In this document: positions 8,880 through 17,574 of the stretch, one piece after another | Position numbering within the stretch: position 1 is the stretch's first letter | Layout: each line of letters begins with the position of its first letter | Assembly: GCA_900660155.1 (NCBI GenBank) | Contig: CABFPE010000028.1 | Span: 1,981,413 to 2,005,377, forward strand | Length of the DNA stretch: 23,965 nt | Source of the DNA: Hofstenia miamia | Lineage: Eukaryota > Xenacoelomorpha > Acoela > Hofsteniidae | Direction: 5' to 3' | The notes under the pieces: generated by a model | What the model was told of the DNA's origin: nothing | The model's database searches: none | What the model saw: the letters and a program-made list of their open reading frames with translations, nothing else | Program-made: the position numbers and the translations under genes

Positions 8880-9900
8880 GATCAATATTTTGCAACGCAT
8901 TGTAGCCGTTCCAGTTGTGTTCTACCAATGATTTTGCAGCATTCCTCTATAAATGAATAATAAAAAAGGAAAATTGCTGAAAAAGTGAAACAATTCTCTC
9001 GTCAACAGATAAATGATTGTAAACCATGACTTAAATAACGTGAAATTAAACTTCTGTTGTATCCCGAGCATGTTGTTGGATCATGGGATAGGAAGAAATA
9101 TGGTTTGTTATTCTTCGGTTCAAAAGACAAGAAAAAATTGGTAATAATTGCATGTTTTAAAAGTGCCAATTTTATGATGCCGTGACTCAAGGTTGCTGAC
9201 AAGCTATTAGCAACCCCCATGCATGCTTTATAAATCTTGTTTGAATAACTTCAAGATGTTTATCGATGTCTTTGGTGGTGATCATTGATTAGATTGTAAT
9301 GAAAGTATATCTAATGACAGGATAGATCTTCCAAACAATATTTTGTGTGCTGACTGCACACTAATAGAAGTGAGTGATAAAACTTAAGAGCATAAAACAA
9401 TCAACGCATATGCTTTAGCTTTAACATTAGCACAGTGAGCATTGAAACTCAGAGACGGTTATAACTTTATACCCAGGTATCCAAACTGGTTCACGTAATC
9501 GAGTGTGTGACCATTGTGAAAGAACTTATCGTTTCTAGACAGGCAACCACAAGACGGAAATTCATCTATTTCTTTTGGAGATGTTATAGGTCATTTCGTT
9601 ACTTTCCCAGTATTCATAGCGACGTTGTAAAGCATACTGAAGCTCTTGTATACTTTGAACATAAATGACAACATCATCCGTGTACATTAGCATGCTAACA
9701 TCTCCACATTCTTGATCAATAGCTGATGGTAAGTCGGATGTAAATACTGAAAAAAGGAGAGGGACAATAATTCTCCTTGTTGAACACCTTATGTCTGAGT
9801 TACAGACCGGACCTGATTCAATCCTGAAGAATTTTTTCCTTAGGAAGAGCGACAAAATTGTCTATCTAAGAGGTGCTTGACTGCATTTCACATCAAATGT
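8880..9900 (-). mobile_element. Decayed LINE reverse transcriptase fragment
   Basis: On the minus strand, 9855-9562 encodes RT palm pieces: IVPLLFSVFTSDLPSAI (usual PLLFSLFINDLP), then MLMYTDDVVIYVQS, where the catalytic Y-[AVT]-DD box is read as YTDD. A frameshift follows. The next piece (about 9550-9470) reads NDKFFHNGHTLDYVNQFGYL, the usual thumb-proximal block. Further pieces are DIDKHLEVIQTRF (about 9260) and GVANSLSATLSHGIIKLALL (9217-9150). Several frameshifts and stops separate the parts, so it is inactive. The sequence resembles invertebrate non-LTR elements. The order and orientation are consistent with one insertion. Confidence 0.7.
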
Positions 9901-10097
9901 TGTTTATATTTGTATTTAAAAATGAGACAACCACGCACACACAAACAAACTGCATTATCAGCACTACTATGAATTATCACTAAAATTTAGAAAAAATTCT
10001 TGATAATTTACAGAATCGTTATGAAGGCAATTTCAAATACATTTATCGCCAGAAGTCTGAATTCAAATAGAAATCGGTTTTTTAAAATTGCAATACA

Positions 10098-10396
10098 GTT
10101 TACCCCAATTACAATTTTTCTATTACCTATACTTGGCTAAGCAATGATATCAAACCAAATTTGCTTAATCCAGACCCCGAAAATATCAATATTTTTGTTA
10201 AAAATAAAGATAGTAGAGTTCATGGTCTATGCTTATTGTACCAACAGTTCTAAATCCAATGCGTAAAAAAGAATTTGAATCGGATCATTCTGTTTTTGAA
10301 TCTTTATGGATCGAAATTAGATCGCTTACTTATGTTTCCGAAAATGAATTAATTAGTGTTAACTACATTATAAATACTTTTTTGTCGAATATATAA
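10098..10396 (+). mobile_element. LINE endonuclease (APE-type) fragment
   Basis: Plus strand, two overlapping frames. 10098-10253 encodes YPNYNFSITYTWLSNDI, matching the p-x-YDIIAITETWLS-xDI block of APE-type LINE endonucleases, then VKNKDSRVHGLCLLYQ, matching the R-GGG-x-CLYV block. 10235-10396 encodes FESDHSVFESLWIEIRSL, matching the usual FESLWIEI strand. The glutamate of the ITETWL motif is replaced by Tyr, and a frameshift joins the two frames, so the fragment is dead. It is opposite in strand to the neighbouring RT fragment and so a separate insertion. Confidence 0.6.
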
Positions 10397-10950
10397 AGTT
10401 TAAATGCATTGAAACTTCATATATTCCTAGCAATAACTATTCACTAAATATATTAGGTGAGACTTAAATTAAATATTTCAATTTTTAAGAAAAAAGTTCA
10501 TTGAAAGAATTATGTGCTATTTGTAATTTAAAAATTTGAAATAAATAATGCTTGGGGTAACACAGCTAAATTATTAGCCACATGAATTTATAGATGAATA
10601 TATTCAATAAATGGGATTCTCTAAATATTTATGTGATAGCAAAATTATTTTCAAATTGTAAACGTGCTCCAGCAAATATACTCTTGTTTTATGTTAGCAC
10701 AGCGCAACAATCGAATGGATTTTCCACGTACAATTAATCATCTAGTTATTAATAATTAATACACAATTTTAATAATAGTTTGCATCAGTGACATTGCACC
10801 ATAAGAGGCCAAGAGCATCCTATTTTCAAATTCTATCGAATTTTGGAATGATGTATGTTGTTACACGTGTAAATTTGATCAATTTTTTTTTGCAAAATTT
10901 CGATATCATTAACGATATACCTAATTATCTAAATACCTGTTGGGAACTAA
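10397..10950. other. AT-rich DNA, no supported feature
   Basis: Nothing coding or repeated was recognised. A plus-strand frame near 10788-11120 depends on a TA microsatellite for part of its length and is not accepted as a gene. Confidence 0.45.
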
Positions 10951-10953
10951 TAT

Positions 10954-10957
<4 letters not shown>

Positions 10958-10996
<39 letters not shown>
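10958..10996. repeat. TA dinucleotide microsatellite
   Basis: About 19 TA units between TATCAATA and TGTTAGG. Confidence 0.95.
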
Positions 10997-10999
<3 letters not shown>

Positions 11000-11019
11000 A
11001 GGCCTCTGTGTGTTGACTT

Positions 11020-11330
11020 TTTTATACTCGATTCGAGTTGGAATCCTGACTCACGAATTTGAGTCGAGCGAAAATATATTCAGACTTATTTTTCGCCTTA
11101 GACTAAAATTGCTACACTAAAAAATGTACGAAAGAAATGCAAAATGTTAAACTAAATAAGAGAAACCACGCCTGATGGCCTACAATATAAGATAAATAGT
11201 GGAGGGTCAATGGTTCTTCGCAATTGCACAAAAAATTAGTAAAACAGATGAAATTCAAGCTGATATCAAGTTGGTTTTGAGTACTTGAAATTTCTGGTAT
11301 TTGAACCCTGAGTTGAGTTCGAGTTCAATT
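11020..11330. mobile_element. GC-rich nonautonomous repeat with GAGTCGAG-type ends
   Basis: The left side (about 11022-11068) has ACTCGATTCGAGTTGG and then TTTGAGTCGAGCG. The right side (about 11309-11330) has TGAGTTGAGTTCGAGTTC, i.e. the inverted form GAACTCGAACTCAACTCA. An AT-rich core of about 250 bp lies between. This is the layout of a short nonautonomous DNA transposon, probably hAT-like. No transposase and no clear target-site duplication was found. Confidence 0.4.
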
Positions 11331-11380
11331 TAAAATATACAAAATTCTAATGAGACTTTCAAATATTAGAAATCACTTAC

Positions 11381-11540
11381 CTGCTGAAGATGAGGTTGAT
11401 TTTTGAGATCGTCAATTGAATATTTTCTGAGGTTAGGTACTGCTTTTCCAAGTTTTTTGATTTCATCAAATAATATCTCAAATCTCTTTCCTTATAAATC
11501 AATTTTGATATGAATGTTTGCATAGAGTAGTCTTCTAATA
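11381..11540 (-). CDS. Candidate internal exon of a coiled-coil gene (exon b)
   Basis: The donor on the minus strand is a perfect CAG|GTAAGT (exon end 11381). The frame is open for 52 codons upstream, to acceptor-like AG sites after 11540 or 11534; both keep the same phase. Residues include FISKLIYKERDLRYYLMKSK and LEKQYLTSENIQLTISKINL, with hydrophobics spaced as in a coiled coil. The trailing AG plus the C of exon 7736-7803 gives Ser. A second frame in the same segment (FEILFDEIKKLGKAVPNLRK) is also open, but for fewer codons and without a phase match downstream. The family is unknown. Confidence 0.45.
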
Positions 11541-12079
11541 CTCAGATGTTCACAAATTCTATAATATTGACTGATCTGTAGTTAATTCACCATGCACACA
11601 CAGTGTGATGTATAACTTCCCCTACCTTTGATTCAATGTTTAGAAATCAACTGTTAAATGCAGAACATTTAAACAAGCATTAAGGGAAGTGATCCAAATT
11701 CAATACATTAACAAGTGAAAATGCAACCGTAAACAACAATTCTAGCTTCAAATGTTTGCATACGCTTAATAAATTTATTTGCATGGATATATTTGACGAA
11801 ATTTGCAGAACCTAAATGTGTCAAAGTTATTTGAATTAACATTTTTACGGAAAAAACGTAAACTTCATCTTTAGCGAATTTATTTTGAGTGTAAGTTAAC
11901 GATTTGGTTTACGGTCATGTTAACGTAAAACACCCTTTGTTAACAGTGTTGTTAACGTATTGAATTTCGGTCATTTCCCTAAACAAAATATTTCTGTCAT
12001 GCGATGCATATGAAAATATATTCAGACTGTTATCTTTATACATGGCATAAATATTTTTTAATGATTGCGTTAAATGGAC
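11541..12079. other. AT-rich DNA with a GTTAAC cluster
   Basis: GTTAAC occurs four times between 11895 and 11956, in a stretch that also has GTTTACGG and CGTAAAAC in inverted arrangement. It may be a decayed transposon end. No gene was seen. Confidence 0.4.
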
Positions 12080-12205
12080 ATGTATTTTTATTTACACATT
12101 GTAGTGCTGCTTTGTTCAACTTGGGAAATATTTGATATATTTTGTGGGCAATTTGAGGAGAATAAGCTCCTTGAGATCGACAACAGCAATCCCCAGAACA
12201 AATAG
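12080..12205 (+). CDS. Small ORF with a signal-peptide-like start (41 aa)
   Basis: ATG at 12080 and TAG at 12203-12205. The first ~15 residues (MYFYLHIVVLLCSTW) are hydrophobic, as in a signal peptide. They are followed by a polar, acidic segment with CGQFEENKLLEI. If real it would be a short secreted peptide or a first exon; no donor follows. The minus strand of the same stretch is also open for about 60 codons with a Cys-rich patch (CSGDCCCR), so chance is a serious alternative. Confidence 0.2.
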   Translation: MYFYLHIVVLLCSTWEIFDIFCGQFEENKLLEIDNSNPQNK

Positions 12206-12531
12206 GATGAAGATACTCAAATGCAATTTAATTGCAAAAAGGTTTCCATAATTAGTTTAAATATTTGTTTTATTGACTATTTTGCTGAACATTGAATTTT
12301 ATTTAAAGTGTTCCAACAAATTGCTACATGTTTAAATTATTAATATAGAAAGATAGTTGCATATTTGAAAGGCTTCCATTGCGTTGAAATTTTGAACAGC
12401 ACATGTAAAAGTTTTTTATTTCTTATACTGTGTAATGCTTGCCAAGTTTTACATGCTATGATACAATGCTTGTAAATATATGGATAACTAATTTATTTTA
12501 TAATTAATGGCAAGTAATGCAATGATGTTGC

Positions 12532-12600
12532 GTTGTCCAGCAACCAATGCCTATACCATTTGGACAATGGTATGAATTCAGTCTTGGTTAAATAACCAAG
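12532..12600. repeat. Cluster of short perfect inverted repeats
   Basis: ATACCATT-TGGAC-AATGGTAT (12553-12573) is a perfect 8-bp stem. CTTGGTTA-AA-TAACCAAG (12583-12600) is a second perfect 8-bp inverted repeat only 9 bases further on. A smaller one, GTTG-TCCAG-CAAC, is at 12532-12544. Three in 70 bases is unusual; the meaning is unknown. Confidence 0.75.
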
Positions 12601-12986
12601 TAGGCTTGCAAATTCTATAGTATTTTGCGGAAATATAGCACAGTGAGGATTAATTGAAATCAATAAATATCATGGGATATATAATTAATAGCAATATTAT
12701 CCCTTTAAAAAGCTTAGAGAGACACTATTAATACTGTTATGATGATATTCTTGTAATAGGATTGTATAATTAGGAAAATTCATACTTCATCTAGTCAATT
12801 ATTCATATTTCAGAGGAGGAATGCCCCACTCTCTTCTAATTTGTGGTAGTATGTAATTTATTTACGCCATCTTCGAAAAAAAGTTAATTCTCTATACAGT
12901 GCTCTTTTTGTATAACAAATATGAAGCATTTCCAAGTCTAGACTGCTATATCCACTGGTCTATATTAGCGCACAATTCCTACTCAC

Positions 12987-13031
12987 TGGTTAACAGAGAA
13001 TCAGTCCTCTGCTTCCAGTATATTTTAAATT
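12987..13031 (-). CDS. Candidate small exon of a coiled-coil gene (exon a)
   Basis: On the minus strand, TTTCAATTGAATCATAG (acceptor) precedes 45 nt that end at the donor CCA|GTGAGT. Only one of three frames is open: two leading bases, 14 codons (FKIYWKQRTDSLLT) and one leftover A. That A fits either acceptor choice of the exon at 11381-11540. The exon is very short and its surroundings look repeat-like, so it is the weakest of the four exons. Confidence 0.28.
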
Positions 13032-13355
13032 CTATGATTCAATTGAAATCCGTTCAACACAGAATGTGAGTTATTTGTAATATTGAATACTGAACTTGCT
13101 AAATTTGTCTACTTGTCTTGTTGTAATTAATTTATGCTAAAATTGGTAAAATGATAATTTGTTTATAGTACAATCATATTATTATGTATTGGTTGTGAAA
13201 ATATTCAGGAAAAATTCAGGTTAGCCTTCGTTAATATTTGGTTTTTATCCATATCAATACACAAGAAACATTGTTTTTAAATGGATTTTTATTGATATTT
13301 AATAAATTAGATTTTCTTCGATATTTTCAAATCAATTAAGCAAAAAGACCAGTAA

Positions 13356-13421
13356 AGTATACTTCTTAATTTGCTAATTAAAAACAAAGGAAACAGTCGT
13401 TATGACACAGTTTTGCAATTG
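13356..13421 (+). pseudogene. Upstream part of a reading frame split by a LINE
   Basis: A plus-strand frame is open from after TAA (13353-13355) to the LINE junction (22 codons, including NKGNSRYDTVLQL). If the LINE and one copy of the target-site duplication are mentally removed, this frame continues directly into the open frame at 15271-15474. The identity is unknown, and no ATG is present in this part. Confidence 0.3.
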
Positions 13422-15260
13422 AGAGAGAGAGAGAGAGATATTTATTTCACCTTAATTGCAACCAAAAGGTTGAAAAATATAAGGTAATAACTATAAACTA
13501 CCATTTACAAACATATATTTATATATATATGTCTATATATGTTTATATATCTATCATTTCCCATATGTAACCAAATTCATTGCTGCTATTTGACTATAGA
13601 CAAAACTTTTCTCCATTCTGGAAGTTCGATGAGGGAAGGAGTAATCACGAATATTACGTAAATTATAATCTAAATTCCGTATGTTTGGCACAAAATGACT
13701 TAGTGGGTGATTTTCTTTGTTTTGGATTTTTTGCCACAGTTTAGTACAGCATGAATTTCGTCGATCACTTAGAGATTGACACTTGCTGATAAGACATGCT
13801 GCTTCATATTTAAGATTTGGAAAAATTATCTTCAGAGCACGCTTTTGAATGCGTTCCAAATCCTTTGATTGTTCTTTAGTTATTGCGTTGCTCCAAACGG
13901 GTGAACAGTACTCTAGAATAGGGCGTATTAATGATGTGTAGATTTGGATTAGATGAGATGATGGAATATCAACCCTTTTAAGAATTTGGAGGAAATGCAA
14001 TCTTTTGGCTGCTTTTTTAACCATGTGCATAATATTTTCTTCCCATGTGAGATTGTCTTGAACTACTAATCCAAGGAGTTTAGCTGATTGAACTCGCTGA
14101 ATACTATCATCTGTTATTTGAACTTCAGATGGCAAATTAAAGTTATGCAAAGGACAAATAGTAATTTCTTTTGATTTTATTAAATTAAGTTGCATAAGCG
14201 ATTTGCTGGCCCAATTTTTCACTTTGTGAACTAAACATTCAGATTCTGAAGGACTATCACGCGAGCAAACTTCCCAGATTGTTAGATCGTCCACATATTT
14301 GACTCTGTTGGGCCAAAAACTCATTAAAGAGTTAACAAAAAGTATAAAAAGCCAAGGTCTAAGTTTGGTTCCTTGAGGTATTCCTGCATACAACGTATTC
14401 CACAATGAAAGTGTTCCGCAAGGTAAACGAACTCTTTGTTGACGACCAGATAAAAAGCTTCTGATCCAGCTGCATGTATAGTTGCTAACGTTAATTTCTC
14501 TCAGTCTGTTAATTAATATTGGATGACTAACTAAATCAAAAGCCTTTCTGAAGTCAATTAAAAATATTCGTATGTATTGCCCAGTGCTTTCCAATTGATT
14601 TATCCAATTACGTGTCATATCAAGGAGTGCGTATAGGGTGGAACGACCCGGGATAACTCCATATTGTTTGGGATCTAGACTGCTACATATTTTTTCAATA
14701 AGTTCCTTTTCCAATAAAACCTCTTCTGCTATTTTCGCAACAGGGTGTGTTATAGAAATTGGTCGAAGATCTTTTCTTACGTTTTTAACCGGCTTATTTT
14801 TCTCTAAACAGGTCACATTAGCGCATGTAAAGGGGGAAGCATTATACGTTGAAAATGAATGATTTAATAAGGCAGATATGGGAAATGCCAGTTCATAACA
14901 GTATTCTTTGAGAATCCAGGTGGGAATGGTAATGCCATGAATATCAGGACCTGTTGACTTATGAATGTTTAATGCTTTCAATTTCAGAAAAGTTTGATAT
15001 TCACTGATAAATATAGGGTTTTCGTTTAAAGATGGAATCACCATATCTGATGCAGTTATAAGTTCATACTCGTTAGTAATTGTAGTAAACTAGTTATTAA
15101 TGCAATTTGCAAGTGTAATCTTATCCATAGATAAAAAATTATCACCAAGTGAAAGCTCTTTTTTAGAAGACTCAACGGATATGCCACCAACTTTCTTTAT
15201 TTGAGCCCACCAATCTTTTGGTTTAGATGATTTAAGATCAGCAATAACACGGTTGTAATA
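13421..15260 (-). mobile_element. 5'-truncated non-LTR retrotransposon (LINE), about 1.84 kb
   Basis: The minus-strand element runs from a truncation point near 15259 to its 3' tail. The 3'UTR ends GGTGAAATAAATA followed by nine TC units (13421-13438 read in reverse), a LINE-style tail with a poly(A)-type hexamer. The flanks carry a near-identical duplication: TTTTGCAATTG (13411-13421) and TTTTCAATTG (15261-15270), which differ by one base and fit a target-site duplication. The coding part starts with a linker-like block (LKSSKPKDWWAQIKKVGG) at about 15240. Presence of target duplication, tail and 5' truncation makes target-primed insertion the natural reading. Confidence 0.85.
13554..15258 (-). 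pseudogene. LINE ORF2: reverse transcriptase, one nonsense codon
   Basis: The frame is continuous from about 15258 to TAG/TGA-free end at 13554, except for one in-frame TAG at 15092-15090, after LANCINN. The ATG-started part (15044-13554) is 496 aa. RT motifs, numbered from that ATG: KNVRKDLRPISI (about 87-98), motif A FLIDFRKAFD (161-170), motif B GIPQGTKL (221-228), motif C KYVDD (249-253), and the thumb/C-terminal block SLIRPILEYCSPVW and RIQKRALKIIFP. The catalytic aspartates are intact. The style (KYVDDLTIWE, YCSPVWSN) matches jockey/CR1-like elements of marine and freshwater invertebrates and fish. The endonuclease domain is missing because of the 5' truncation. Confidence 0.88.
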
Positions 15261-15267
15261 TTTTCAA

Positions 15268-15474
15268 TTGGAATGGAATGTGGCACAATTAAAATTAAAT
15301 ATTCTTAGTGATGAGAGGGCATATCAATTTGATCAACTCTCACATGACACATTTCTAAATAACTATGATAAAATTAGTAGTGCAGCTGCTGCTTATACTA
15401 TATTGGAAGAATGGTGTGAAACAGGAAATAGGCATTCAAAAATTATTGCAAATAATGAGATGTTGATCTCATAG
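15268..15474 (+). pseudogene. Downstream part of the LINE-split reading frame
   Basis: The plus-strand frame opens at the LINE junction and ends with TAG at 15472-15474. It starts with TTG, not ATG, which fits an interior piece of a longer gene. Residues include LNILSDERAYQFDQLSHDTF, SSAAAAYTILEEWCETGNRH and SKIIANNEM. Together with 13356-13421 it gives about 89 open codons. The composition is convincing as protein, but I do not recognise the family; a DNA-transposon gene is possible given the next neighbours. Confidence 0.35.
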
Positions 15475-15560
15475 ACAATTCTTTCTAGTGTGTACAATGC
15501 AAATCATTGATCTGAGTTCATGAGCAATTCCTGATTATAAAATAACATTTAAGTTTAATC

Positions 15561-15927
15561 TTAAACTGCCTATCGCCCATTTTAAAGTACAAATCGTTTT
15601 TCCACATTTTAAAGCGTGTTGAAAATTTAGAATTTTTGAAAAAGATTTAAATTATCTTTATGTCTAATGTTCAAGTATTTATATAGTGTTGAGCACATTT
15701 AATCAACTTTGAGATTTTCTTGATCTGTACAGAGATATCCCAAACCCATTGAGTCGTGCCATGTGCAAAGTCAGAGGTCACGAAGCCAAAGATTGTTTAA
15801 GATCAATTTGGTGTTTGCAGTGGGGCTGTCTCAGATCGAATATAGGTTTAATATTTTTTGAGCTAAAAGCCCTTAAAAAATTTTTATTCAGTTATGAAAA
15901 ATTTTCAAAAATCCCTTGGCAGTTTAA
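15561..15927. mobile_element. TTAA-flanked MITE, copy 1 (piggyBac-like)
   Basis: The left end reads TTAA-ACTGCC and the right end reads GGCAGT-TTAA. That is a 6-bp perfect terminal inverted repeat bordered by TTAA, extended imperfectly to about 20 bp (AGTTTAATCTTAAACTGCC against AGTTTTAAACTTAAACTGCC). Inside are TTTAAAGTACAAATCGTTTT and GTTTTTCCAC near the left, and TTTTTGAGCTAAAAGC near the right. Copy 2 at 16361 shares the same blocks in the same order. TTAA target duplication is the hallmark of piggyBac elements. Confidence 0.55.
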
Positions 15928-15943
15928 GTTTAAAACTCTTTAA

Positions 15944-16230
15944 TTTGGAGACAGATCTGACCATCTGTCTGCTCTAGGATTCATTATTGAACATTTCAAT
16001 ATTAAAATGCTTAAATTATATGTTCCTGAGAGTTTTTTTACTGTAGACAAAATGGTGGTAGTTTCATGGGCATGTAATGTTTCATCAATATATTCCATTT
16101 AGAAATGATTGTCAAAAGATGTATATCAATATGGTTCTTAGTAGGTATATACTTGTCAAGTTATGCTCTTTGATACAGAATGTAATGTTCCAGAAACTGA
16201 ACATATAAAACGCTCCTTCACTGCAGGCAA
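15944..16230 (+). pseudogene. piggyBac-type transposase fragment
   Basis: From 15944 the plus strand encodes GDRSDHLSALGFIIEHFNIK followed by LYVPESFFTVDKMVVVS. This parallels the piggyBac block R-x-D-K-L-x-P-I...F-x3-F...Y-P-x4-TVDE-x-MV-F, in which the Asp is catalytic; here the Glu after it is Lys. After a frameshift near 16080, QYIPFRNDC matches the F-R-QYIPSKP block that follows in the family. Later frames are scrambled. The fragment lies exactly between two TTAA-flanked MITEs, which supports the class. Confidence 0.55.
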
Positions 16231-16360
16231 CTTCTGATCAATGGCTCAGATCAATAGATTGCTTCAATACAATATAATAAATGTAGAAGTAATTCGCTTC
16301 AATTCAAATAATCTTCCACTGAAAATGCTAAAAGTGATACTAATTCATTTTTACTTAGCC

Positions 16361-16673
16361 TTAAACAGCCTGGCATCCGTTTAAAAGAACAAACAGTTTT
16401 TCCACGTTTACAGAGAATTTTCTTCAATCCAAGCCTATTAGCAAATTTGAAAATCTTGAGGTATGAGTAGGTTTATTGGGAACATACATGCACTTTAATG
16501 CAATGTTGAGAATGTCTATTAAACCGTATTGTTGAAGGGACAGAGCCGGATCGCGGATTTAGAGAAAAAAACAAAGAGGCTTCAGATTGAGCCTTAATAG
16601 TTTTTGAGCTATAAGCGTTTAAAGATTTTTTTATAGAATCATGAAAATTTTTTTCAACATCTCTGCTGTTTAA
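16361..16673. mobile_element. TTAA-flanked MITE, copy 2 (piggyBac-like)
   Basis: The left end is TTAA-ACAGCC and the right end is GCTGT-TTAA (inverted ACAGC). Shared blocks with copy 1 are TTTAAAAGAACAAACAGTTT, GTTTTTCCACGTTT, and TTTTTGAGCTATAAGCGTTT near the right end. The copies have diverged by substitutions and indels (about 367 against 313 bp), so both are old. Confidence 0.55.
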
Positions 16674-16689
16674 GGTTAAACACTGTGCA

Positions 16690-17570
16690 CAAATGTTAAA
16701 AACATCTATCTCAAATCATTGTTTCGCATTCTCACACTTGTTTTTGTATTATACTGTTCAGTAACCATGACCTATTTGCAATTGAAAGCTTCATTATGTC
16801 TGCTATATTCTATGAAATACACATTTCAGCGTTGGTTATCAAATTTCAAAAATGTCTCACTTACAACCAGCAAGAAATAAAAAAAATGAACTTTTCAGAA
16901 TATGAAAACAGTAGTGATGAAGATAGTTTGTTTCTTGATTAAGATCCCAGCATTTGATTGTGACTGCGATTTAAATGATTCAGCAGTGCAGGAAGTGTCT
17001 GAAATTGTAGGATTAAATAGTACTGGACAGATACATTCAAAGACCGCACCAATCCAAATTTTTGGAATGATTGAAATATTAAGCTAAAACGAGTGATACG
17101 CTATCAAACCTCCAATGGAACCAGCAAATAATTTAAAATTGGTCCGCAAACACGTTGCGGCGATGCATTATCAAAAATTTGTCAAAAAACACATCAGATA
17201 AACGATAAATATCTGCTGGAATTTCTGTTTTATGGTTAACTAGTTTACATGAATTTGTATTCAATAACTATGACCTATGTAGTGTTCGCTTTTTGATAAA
17301 ATTGTTGTTCAGCATGTACATCTTTACATAATAATAATTATCTATCTATAAAGGTATATTGCTTCAGGTCTATATATTTCTTTGGTGCATAAACATGTGG
17401 ACTCATCGCCAATATCCAAAATGGAATTTTATCGATGTTGCTAATCAAATACATCACCTTAACATCACCAATAAAACGGAAAGGCGTTTAATGTAAATTA
17501 ATTAATTAATCACTTCATTGTGCCGTTATCTCAACTAGGTTATCAATTCAACCAATGCAAAGAAATAAGG
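16690..17570. other. AT-rich DNA with short protein-like frames
   Basis: No firm gene. About 16888-16945 encodes an acidic start-like peptide (MNFSEYENSSDEDSLFLD) that resembles the N-termini of piggyBac or Tigger transposases but soon stops. About 17368-17492 is open for some 41 codons after an acceptor-like TATTGCTTCAG and includes WTHRQYPKWNFIDVANQIHH. Neither can be assigned. Confidence 0.3.
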
Positions 17571-17574
17571 ACAG

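Noticed and set aside
8697..8900. 67-aa minus-strand frame
   Set aside because: Mostly translated AAT/AAAT microsatellite (runs of Ile and Leu).
9002..9220. 72-aa minus-strand frame as a separate gene
   Set aside because: Its residues (GVANSLSATLSHGIIKLALL) continue the LINE RT fragment, so it is part of that mobile element.
10788..11120. 110-aa plus-strand open frame
   Set aside because: A large part is translated TA microsatellite (alternating Ile/Tyr) and the rest overlaps the GAGTCGAG repeat; there is no protein family signal.
15749..15943. 64-aa plus-strand frame
   Set aside because: It lies within MITE copy 1, and the matching part of MITE copy 2 does not preserve the frame.
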